From: UBA935 sp031556725
GTDB lineage: Bacteria > Bacillota > Clostridia > Lachnospirales > Lachnospiraceae
Assembly (NCBI GenBank): GCA_031556725.1
Contig: JAVBSL010000001.1
Coordinates: forward strand, 73,116 to 137,115
DNA length: 64,000 nucleotides
Direction: 5' to 3'
Shown piece by piece: positions 41,688-49,031 of the stretch. Position 1 is the stretch's first letter; the number at the start of each line of letters is the position of its first letter. Below the pieces are notes generated by a model that saw only the letters and a list, made by a program, of their open reading frames with translations, did not search any database and was not told the origin of the DNA. A program made the position numbers and the translations under genes.

Positions 41688-42544
41688 TGTTTGGGAAATT
41701 TGCAAAATTAAAACAGGTAAAAGTGATTTTTAATATTTTGGCAGTCAGCATCTGCTGTGCTTATTTGTTTCCGATTTATCTGATTTTGACCAACTCCTTT
41801 AAAAGCCGTTCGGAAATGTTTGAGAGCATGGTGGCGCTGCCCCAGAAGCTTTCTTTGCAATATTATAACAGCGCACTGGGAAAAATGAATTTTTTCATAT
41901 CTTTACGTAATTCCCTGCTGCTGACAATTCTGTCAATTGCTTTTATTGTGGCACTGACATCCATGACGGCATGGATGTTTGCCCGCAGTGACAACAAACT
42001 CAGCAAGATTTTGTTTGGGATATTGATTGCAACCATGCTGATTCCGTTCCAAACCATAATGATGCCGCTGATGCAGGAAATGAACTGGATCGGGAATAAC
42101 CTTGGCATCAGAATGACGGATTCCGTACCGGGACTGATTTTTATGTATATTGGTTTCGGTGCCGGAATGGGGGTCTTTCTCTATCATGGTTTTATCAGCT
42201 CCATTCCGTTGTCCTTAGAAGAAGCAGCAACCATTGACGGATGCAATTCCTGGCAGGTGTTCTGGAAAATTGTCTTTCCGGTTCTCAAACCAACCACCAT
42301 GACAGTGATTATTCTGGATGTGATCTGGATTTGGAACGACTATTTGCTTCCATCGCTGACCTTGAAGTCAACGGCAAACCGGACTGTTCCGATTTCCGCA
42401 GCAAAGTTTTTCGGGCAGTATACCATCAGTTGGAACGAAGCAATGTCGGCACTTGTAGTAACGATTATACCGGTTGTGATTTTCTACCTGGTATGTCAAA
42501 AATATATTGTCAAAGGCGTGGCAGCAGGCGCGGTGAAAGGATAA
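41687..42544 (+). CDS. Sugar ABC transporter permease (MalG/MsmG type)
   Basis: A 285-residue permease with six helices; the EAA loop is LSLEEAATIDGCNSWQVFWKIVFPVLKP (about residues 175-200). AAGGAGGTG at 41670-41678 fits the ATG at 41687; a GTG three bases earlier is the alternative. It is translationally coupled to the first permease and followed 7 bases later by the GH65 phosphorylase, tying uptake to intracellular phosphorolysis. Confidence 0.93.
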   Translation: MFGKFAKLKQVKVIFNILAVSICCAYLFPIYLILTNSFKSRSEMFESMVALPQKLSLQYYNSALGKMNFFISLRNSLLLTILSIAFIVALTSMTAWMFARSDNKLSKILFGILIATMLIPFQTIMMPLMQEMNWIGNNLGIRMTDSVPGLIFMYIGFGAGMGVFLYHGFISSIPLSLEEAATIDGCNSWQVFWKIVFPVLKPTTMTVIILDVIWIWNDYLLPSLTLKSTANRTVPISAAKFFGQYTISWNEAMSALVVTIIPVVIFYLVCQKYIVKGVAAGAVKG

Positions 42545-42551
42545 CGGCAAA

Positions 42552-44852
42552 ATGGCGGACAGAAAAATAATTAGCAAAGAAACAGAAGTTTCAGAAGCGG
42601 TCTATGGTTTGAACGAAACGCTGTTTCATAACGCCAATGGTTATATTGGCGTCAGAGGCTGCCTGGAAGAGGGGGTGCCGGAAGGTTTTGATACCATGCG
42701 GGGCATGTATATCAATGGATTCTACGATATTATCCCTATGAAGCAGGCCGAAAACCTCTGCAACTTTGTGGAAGAGAAACAGACCATGCTCAATGTGGCG
42801 GATACACAGACCATTTATTTATATATCGGTGATGAAAAATTCACCATGACGGAAGGAACTGTCTTAAAACATCAGCGCACGCTGGATATGGATGCAGGAA
42901 TTACGATACGGGAAGTGATTTGGCGTTCCCCCAAAGGGAAGGAAGTGTCCATCTGCATCAAACGAATGACTTCCTTTGAACAGCTTTCCCTTTTTACAAT
43001 GGAGTATCAGGTGACATCGCTTAATTTTGACGGGAAAATAACCTGGGAATCATATCATATTTCTGATGTTACCAATTACTCCAATGCCAACGATCCGCGC
43101 TTGGCGGCAGAAAGTGAAAAATATTTGGAGTCCCAGGTGCTTTCGGCTGAGTCCGGTAAGAGTCTGTCGGTGAGCTGGACGGTGAAAAGCGGCCTGACCA
43201 TGTGTGCTGCGGTGTCGCACCGGGTTCGTGGCGAGGTACTGGTTGAAAATACGGTGCAGCAGGAGGGGACAACAGTTGTTTATCAGGTGTCGGTGAATGT
43301 TCAAAAGGACCAGGCCGTAACCTTGGGAAAATACACGGTATTTACTGATTCGGTTCATAGTGACAACCCGCCGGAAGATGCGAAAGCACAAATGCAGGCA
43401 GCATGGGATCAGGGATTGGATTATTTTTATCAAAAGCAGCGAGCCTATTTGAAACATTTCTGGCATCATTCGGAAATGGAAATCATTGGTGATGCCGGGA
43501 TGAATCAGGCGGTCAGTTTTAATATGTATCAGCTGCTGCAATCGGCGGCCAGGAACAGTAACTGTAATATTGCCGCCAAGGGACTTAGCGGCGAAGGCTA
43601 TGAGGGACATTATTTCTGGGATACGGAAATGTTCATGATTCCCTTTTTTACCCTGACCAATCCGGAACTGGCCAAAATGCTGTTAACTTATCGCTATGAC
43701 AGTCTGGATGCAGCCAGAAAAAATGCCAGGCTGCTGGGACATCAAAAGGGTGCGTTGTACCCATGGCGGACCATTACCGGTGAGGAATGTTCCGGCTACT
43801 TCCCCTCAGGGACAGCCCAGTATCACATTGATGGTGACATTGCCTATGCCCTGGTGCAGTATTGCCTGACCACCGGTGATTATGAATTTATAAAAGAAAA
43901 AGGGGGGGAAATTATCATTGAAACGGCAAGACTTTGGCTGGATGTAGGGAATTACAGCGATGGAAGGTTTGTGATCAATGACGTGACCGGACCGGACGAG
44001 TATACCTGTATGGTGAATAACAATTATTACACCAATTGCTGTGCCAAATATAATCTGAATTGGGCAGTAACGGCCTATGAATTGTTAAAAGAAAAGAACG
44101 AAATTGCTCCCCTGGTTCAAAAAATCGGTATTACCGAGGAGGAAATCCTGCAGATGAAACAGGCGGCTGCAGCAATGTATCTGCCTTATGATGAAAAGCA
44201 GAAAATAAATCCTCAGGATGATTCTTTCTTAAGCAAGCCGGTGTGGAATTTGAAAGAAACACCAGCGGATAAGTTTCCGCTATTGCTGCATTTTCATCCT
44301 CTGCATTTATATCGCTATCAAGTGTGCAAGCAGGCGGATACGGTTTTGGCCTATTTCCTTTTTGAGGATGAGCAATCACCGGAAGTGATGAAACGCAGTT
44401 ATGAATACTATGAAAAAATAACCACCCATGATTCCTCATTATCCACCTGTGTGTTCAGTATTGTGGCATCCAGATTGGGAATGGAGGAAAAAGCATATGA
44501 GTATTTTGGCGATTCGGCCAAGCTGGATTTGGAAAATACTCATAACAACACCAAAGATGGAATACATACGGCTAACATGGGGGGCTGCTATATGGCAATC
44601 GTCAATGGATTTGCCGGATTGCGGATTAATCAGGATGGCGCTGCACTGGCACCGTTTTTGCCTCAGGCATGGGAAGGCTATCGCTTTAAATTCCGCTACC
44701 GTGGAAATTTAATCCAGGTGATAGTGGCAGACCGGCAGGTAACAGTTCGGCTGGAAGAGGGCGGCAGCTTGGAAATAGCTGTTTATGGGGAAAAATACTT
44801 GCTGCAGCCAGGAGAGGCGGTGACATTAGATGTTAAAAGCAGTGATATTTGA
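42552..44852 (+). CDS. GH65 disaccharide phosphorylase
   Basis: A 766-residue GH65 enzyme: N-terminal beta-sandwich, helical linker, (alpha/alpha)6 catalytic barrel and C-terminal beta domain. The general acid is Glu483 in VTGPDEYTCMVNNNYYTN; GLSGEGYEGHYFWDTEMF and YPWRTITGEECSGYFPSGTAQYH are active-site blocks. The family phosphorolyses alpha-glucosides with inversion, giving beta-glucose 1-phosphate. The GEECS-GTAQYH pattern is, from memory, nearer to nigerose or glucosyl-rhamnose phosphorylases than to maltose or kojibiose enzymes; specificity remains open. Its 3' end overlaps pgmB by 23 bases, whose product consumes beta-glucose 1-phosphate. Confidence 0.93.
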   Translation: MADRKIISKETEVSEAVYGLNETLFHNANGYIGVRGCLEEGVPEGFDTMRGMYINGFYDIIPMKQAENLCNFVEEKQTMLNVADTQTIYLYIGDEKFTMTEGTVLKHQRTLDMDAGITIREVIWRSPKGKEVSICIKRMTSFEQLSLFTMEYQVTSLNFDGKITWESYHISDVTNYSNANDPRLAAESEKYLESQVLSAESGKSLSVSWTVKSGLTMCAAVSHRVRGEVLVENTVQQEGTTVVYQVSVNVQKDQAVTLGKYTVFTDSVHSDNPPEDAKAQMQAAWDQGLDYFYQKQRAYLKHFWHHSEMEIIGDAGMNQAVSFNMYQLLQSAARNSNCNIAAKGLSGEGYEGHYFWDTEMFMIPFFTLTNPELAKMLLTYRYDSLDAARKNARLLGHQKGALYPWRTITGEECSGYFPSGTAQYHIDGDIAYALVQYCLTTGDYEFIKEKGGEIIIETARLWLDVGNYSDGRFVINDVTGPDEYTCMVNNNYYTNCCAKYNLNWAVTAYELLKEKNEIAPLVQKIGITEEEILQMKQAAAAMYLPYDEKQKINPQDDSFLSKPVWNLKETPADKFPLLLHFHPLHLYRYQVCKQADTVLAYFLFEDEQSPEVMKRSYEYYEKITTHDSSLSTCVFSIVASRLGMEEKAYEYFGDSAKLDLENTHNNTKDGIHTANMGGCYMAIVNGFAGLRINQDGAALAPFLPQAWEGYRFKFRYRGNLIQVIVADRQVTVRLEEGGSLEIAVYGEKYLLQPGEAVTLDVKSSDI

Positions 44853-45483
44853 TCTGGATGGTGTGATTACCGACTCCGCGGTATACCATTTTCAGGCTTG
44901 GAAAAGGATTGCCGACCGTTTGGAAATTCCCTTTGATGAGACCTATAATGAGAAGTTAAAAGGTGTTTCCCGGATGGAATCCTTAAATCTGATTTTGGAT
45001 AACGGCAAGGGCCGCGACCATTATAGCCAGGCAGAGAAGGAACAGCTGGCGGCAGAGAAGAACGAACTGTATAAAGAACTGATTAAGCAGATAACACCGG
45101 AAGACATGTTGCCGGGAATCAAAGAAATTTTGCAGGAACTGAAAGCGGCCGGAATTCGTACAGGTCTGGCATCGGTGAGCAAGAATGCCGATTTTATTAT
45201 CAATCAGCTTCAGGCAGCAAAATACTTTGATTATATTGCCGATGCAGCGAAGGTGGAGCGAAGCAAGCCATATCCGGATATCTTTTTAGATTGTATCGAG
45301 CATCTTGGTTTTGAAGCAGCAGAGTGTGTGGGCATTGAAGATGCCGAGGCGGGAGTTGAAGCCATCCATCGTGCGGGCATGCTGGCGGTGGGCGTGGGAT
45401 CACCGGAGCAGATGCAGGCGGCCGATATTCAACTGGACGGAACTAAGGGACTGACCTTAGAACTGTTAAGAACGCTGGTTTAG
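44830..45483 (+). CDS. pgmB: Beta-phosphoglucomutase
   Basis: A 217-residue HAD-superfamily mutase converting beta-glucose 1-phosphate to glucose 6-phosphate through a beta-glucose 1,6-bisphosphate intermediate. Nucleophile Asp8 and acid/base Asp10 are in FDLDGVITDSAVYHFQAWK. Later motifs are GLASVSKNADFI, SKPYPDIFLDC and IEDAEAGVEAIHRAGM. It starts inside the end of the GH65 gene, so the two are translationally coupled. A terminator follows, closing the operon. Confidence 0.95.
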   Translation: MLKAVIFDLDGVITDSAVYHFQAWKRIADRLEIPFDETYNEKLKGVSRMESLNLILDNGKGRDHYSQAEKEQLAAEKNELYKELIKQITPEDMLPGIKEILQELKAAGIRTGLASVSKNADFIINQLQAAKYFDYIADAAKVERSKPYPDIFLDCIEHLGFEAAECVGIEDAEAGVEAIHRAGMLAVGVGSPEQMQAADIQLDGTKGLTLELLRTLV

Positions 45484-45494
45484 AATCGGCAATA

Positions 45495-45543
45495 AAAATA
45501 GCATTCCATTCCCCATTTATATTGCGGGCTGGAATGCTATTTT
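45495..45543 (+). terminator. Intrinsic terminator after pgmB
   Basis: AAAATAGCATTCCA (45495-45508) pairs perfectly with TGGAATGCTATTTT (45530-45543) around a 21-base loop. Confidence 0.8.
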
Positions 45544-45557
45544 GGTGTGTAGTAAAG

Positions 45558-45591
45558 TTGTGCATGAAAAACGACAATCTATGCATGAAAA
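45558..45591 (+). promoter_or_regulatory. Direct repeat upstream of the PAP2 gene
   Basis: TGCATGAAAA occurs at 45561-45570 and 45582-45591, 21 bases (two helical turns) apart, with AACGACAAT (45570-45578) between. The spacing fits a regulator binding one DNA face. TTGTGCAT and AAACGACA recur upstream of the permuted GH3 gene. Confidence 0.45.
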
Positions 45592-45678
45592 GGAAATGGA
45601 TATGTAAAATATGTTAAGTTATTTGTAGGAACAAAAATACAGGTTGATATTTCCTAAAATATCAGTGAGGAGGTAATA

Positions 45679-46515
45679 ATGTACAGTAAGAGAAGTTTAA
45701 TTATTGTGGGTGTATGCTTTGTCGTATTAATGGTGGTTTTCGCATTTGCGGACCTGGGGATTTCCAAGGCAATCTTTAACATCGAATCTCTCTATGGAAG
45801 GTTCTTTGAAGCATTCGGAGAGTTCCCGGCCACAGTGGTAGGGTCCTTGAGTCTGGGTATACTTTTGTTCAATCTTAAGTCAACCGGGGCAAAAGGGGTT
45901 ATTTTCAAGATTTTATGCGGTGTGTTCCTGCTTTTTTCAGCCTTTATGGGCGGATTTATGCTGATGCATTATCTGGTAGAGGGGCTTAGCATTTGGAACA
46001 TTATCATTTTCGTGGTATTGACAGTGTGTGCAGTTCTGGCCGGAATGAAAGTAAAAGGGCTGTCGCCGGAGCGTCGGGAAATGTTCCGCCGCGTGGCATG
46101 TGTAGGACTTTGGCTGTTTGTACTGGCAATGGTAGTTATTAATATCATTAAACCTATTTGGGGGCGGGTACGTTTCCGGGAAATGCAGGAACCATTTGAT
46201 ATGTTTACCGTATGGCTTGTCCCGCAATTTGGCCGATTCAGTGATTTCATTGACCCCAAATCATTTCCTTCCGGACATACGGGAAATTCGGCAGTGGTGT
46301 TTATCATTACCCTGTTCCCCTTATTGTTTGATAAGTTAAAGGATAAAAAGGTTCTGCTCACGGTGGCGGCATTTGCCTGGACTTTTATGGTGGCCATCAG
46401 CCGGATTATTATGGGAGCGCATTTTGCCAGTGATGTTTTAATGGGCGGCGCAATTACTTTTGCATGTTTCCTGTTATTATGTAAAATATGTAAGGTAGAT
46501 TCCAGGGAAGTCTAA
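45679..46515 (+). CDS. PAP2 family membrane phosphatase
   Basis: A 278-residue protein with about six helices and the three-part phosphatase signature: KPIWGRVRFRE (a KX6RP-like motif with the final Pro changed), FPSGHTGNSAV, and SRIIMGAHFASDVLMG. PAP2 membrane enzymes dephosphorylate lipids such as undecaprenyl or phosphatidic acid derivatives. The Pro change (RF for RP) is unusual but does not remove the key Arg. AGGAGG lies 8 bases before the ATG. The GH3 gene follows 31 bases after the stop and may be cotranscribed. Confidence 0.87.
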   Translation: MYSKRSLIIVGVCFVVLMVVFAFADLGISKAIFNIESLYGRFFEAFGEFPATVVGSLSLGILLFNLKSTGAKGVIFKILCGVFLLFSAFMGGFMLMHYLVEGLSIWNIIIFVVLTVCAVLAGMKVKGLSPERREMFRRVACVGLWLFVLAMVVINIIKPIWGRVRFREMQEPFDMFTVWLVPQFGRFSDFIDPKSFPSGHTGNSAVVFIITLFPLLFDKLKDKKVLLTVAAFAWTFMVAISRIIMGAHFASDVLMGGAITFACFLLLCKICKVDSREV

Positions 46516-46546
46516 TTACATTTAAATCAGGTATGGAGGTGCCAAG

Positions 46547-48958
46547 ATGAATTACCAGGCATTAATAGAACAGATGACGTTAGAAGAAAAATGTTCTCTG
46601 CTGTCAGGCGGAACGCAGTTTACCACCAAAGCAATTGAACGTTTGGGAATAGAAGCAATCTTTCTTGCGGATGGTCCCCACGGAGTAAGAAAGCAGGCAG
46701 GCTCGGCCGATCATCTGGGTTTGAATCCCAGTCTGCCGGCCACCTGCTATCCGGTGGCAGCCACAGTGGCAAACAGTTGGGATATATCACTGGCGGAAGA
46801 AATCGGGGAACATCTGGGTATGGAAGCGGCGGCTCTGGGGGTAAGTATTCTGCTGGGTCCGGGCTTAAATATTAAAAGAAATCCGCTGTGCGGCAGAAAC
46901 TTTGAATATTTTTCCGAGGATCCGTATTTATCAGGGAAAATGGCGGCGGCCTATATCAGAGGAATACAGAGCAAGGGAATAGCGGCCTGCCCCAAACATT
47001 ATGCGGTTAACAGTCAGGAAACCTTCCGCATGTCCAGCAGCAGTATTCTGGATGAGCGGACCCTTTATGAGCTATACCTCACAGGTTTTGAAATAGCCGT
47101 AAAGGAAGGTAATCCGAAAGCGCTAATGTCTTCTTACAATCTGGTTAACGACCAGTATACCAATGACAGTAAAGAACTTTTACACGATATCCTTGTAAAT
47201 AAATGGGGATTCGACGGGATGGTAGTCACTGACTGGGGTGGTTCTAATGACCGGGTTCAGGGACTGATTGCAGGAAACCATCTGGAGATGCCGGCCACCA
47301 GGGGAAACAGTGACAGGGAGATTTTGGAGGCTGTTAAGACGGGCAGGATTACTGAGGAGCTGGTAGATAAAAGATTGTTAGAATTATTATCGGTCTGGCA
47401 GTCTGTTGTGCTGCCTGACCAGGCACAGTCGTTTGACGTGGAAGAGCATCATAAGTTTGCCCGGAAGGCAGCAGAACAATCAATCGTACTTTTGAAAAAT
47501 GAAGATAATATTCTGCCCTTGAAGAAAGGAACCAAAGTTGCGGTTATCGGAGATTTTGCCAGGACTTATCGATATCAGGGAGCCGGATCAAGTCTGGTCA
47601 ACAGCACCAAAACCGATAGTCCGTTAGCAGAGCTACGAAAAAGTGAATTAGACTGCACAGAATTTGCCGGGGGCTTTATGCGGGATGGAAAAGCTGATGA
47701 ATCCCTGAAAAGACAGGCCGTGGAGCTGGCTGGGAAGGCAGAAGTGGTGCTCCTATATATGGGTCTGGATGAGGTGTCCGAAACCGAGGGCATGGAACGA
47801 AAAAGTATGAAAATGAATGATAATCAAATCGCAGTTCTAGAGGCTGTTGCAAGGGTAAATACCAATATTGTCGTTATTATAACAGCCGGAGCTTCAGTGG
47901 AAATGCCCTGGGATTATATGGCCAAAGCGGTAGTACATGGCTATCTGGGCGGGCAGGCCGGTGCCGGTGCGATGGTCAATGTGATAACCGGCAAGGTAAA
48001 TCCATCGGGCAAGCTGGCGGAGACTTATCCGGTTTCTTACGGGGATATTCCCGGTGCCGAAGCATATCCGTCAAAGGAGCGTACCAGCGAGCACCGGGAA
48101 GGTTTGTATGTTGGGTACCGGTATTTTGACAGGAACCTGGAAAAGGTAAAATATCCCTTTGGACATGGGTTATCCTATACGGAATTTGCATATGACAATT
48201 TAATCATCAGTCCGGAAAAGGTCAGTTGTGTCATCACCAATACCGGGCAGCTTCCCGGCACAGAAATTGTTCAGTTGTATGTATCCTGTAAGAATCCGGC
48301 GGTATATGGGCCGGTGAAGGAATTAAAAGGCTTTGCCAAAGTAAGCCTGGCGGTAAAGGAAAGCAGGCAGGTGGAAATAGATCTGGATGATAAAGCATTC
48401 CGGTATTATAATGCTAAAACGCATAGTTATGAAATCCTTGGAGGAGAATATGAAGTTTTAATCGGCGCTTCCGCTGCGGATATTCGTTTAAAAGGAAGTA
48501 TTCAAGTTTCCGGAACGAATGCGGAACTGCCATTTTATGAGGCGGAACTGCCCAATTACTGGAAGGGTACGGTTGAACAGGTATCGGATGCTGAATTTGC
48601 AAAGCTTCTGGGCCGGGAAATACCACCCCATACCTGGAACCGGAAAGCCCCCCTTGATATGAATCAGCCAATCGCATGCCTTCAGTACGCAAAGAATCCG
48701 CTGGCCCGGTTTGTCTTTCATATCATCGATTATCTGCGTAGAAAAGCCGACCGGAAGGGGGCGCCGGACTTAAACATTTTATTTATTTATAATATGCCCT
48801 TCAGAGGCATTGCCAAGATGATGGGCGGGATGGTTGATATGCGGATGGTTCAGGCCATAATGGTCATTGTAAACGGAAACTTTTTCCGCGGGGCCGGTCA
48901 ACTGATCAGTGCTTTTCGAAAAATGAGAAAAGAACAGAAAAAAGAAATTTCAGGATAA
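46547..48958 (+). CDS. GH3 beta-glucosidase, conventional domain order, cytoplasmic
   Basis: An 803-residue GH3 glycosidase without a signal peptide. TIM-barrel domain (1-300) with FLADGPHGVRKQ, KRNPLCGRNFEYFSEDPYLSG and nucleophile Asp229 in GMVVTDWGG. An alpha/beta sandwich (320-520) follows with SIVLLKNEDNILPL and HGYLGGQAGAGAMVNVI, then a fibronectin-III-like domain (about 580-690). About 110 extra C-terminal residues include amphipathic or hydrophobic helices (RFVFHIIDYLRRKA, MRMVQAIMVIV) not part of the core fold. It probably hydrolyses imported beta-glucosides, producing glucose. A clear terminator follows. Confidence 0.93.
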   Translation: MNYQALIEQMTLEEKCSLLSGGTQFTTKAIERLGIEAIFLADGPHGVRKQAGSADHLGLNPSLPATCYPVAATVANSWDISLAEEIGEHLGMEAAALGVSILLGPGLNIKRNPLCGRNFEYFSEDPYLSGKMAAAYIRGIQSKGIAACPKHYAVNSQETFRMSSSSILDERTLYELYLTGFEIAVKEGNPKALMSSYNLVNDQYTNDSKELLHDILVNKWGFDGMVVTDWGGSNDRVQGLIAGNHLEMPATRGNSDREILEAVKTGRITEELVDKRLLELLSVWQSVVLPDQAQSFDVEEHHKFARKAAEQSIVLLKNEDNILPLKKGTKVAVIGDFARTYRYQGAGSSLVNSTKTDSPLAELRKSELDCTEFAGGFMRDGKADESLKRQAVELAGKAEVVLLYMGLDEVSETEGMERKSMKMNDNQIAVLEAVARVNTNIVVIITAGASVEMPWDYMAKAVVHGYLGGQAGAGAMVNVITGKVNPSGKLAETYPVSYGDIPGAEAYPSKERTSEHREGLYVGYRYFDRNLEKVKYPFGHGLSYTEFAYDNLIISPEKVSCVITNTGQLPGTEIVQLYVSCKNPAVYGPVKELKGFAKVSLAVKESRQVEIDLDDKAFRYYNAKTHSYEILGGEYEVLIGASAADIRLKGSIQVSGTNAELPFYEAELPNYWKGTVEQVSDAEFAKLLGREIPPHTWNRKAPLDMNQPIACLQYAKNPLARFVFHIIDYLRRKADRKGAPDLNILFIYNMPFRGIAKMMGGMVDMRMVQAIMVIVNGNFFRGAGQLISAFRKMRKEQKKEISG

Positions 48959-48979
48959 GAATAAGTGAGTTAAAAAATG

Positions 48980-49020
48980 AGTTCCGTATCAGCGATAAAA
49001 GGCTGATACGGAACTTTTTT
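48980..49020 (+). terminator. Intrinsic terminator after the GH3 gene
   Basis: AGTTCCGTATCAGC (48980-48993) pairs perfectly with GCTGATACGGAACT (49002-49015), followed by TTTTT. Confidence 0.92.
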
Positions 49021-49031
49021 CTTAAACGCAC

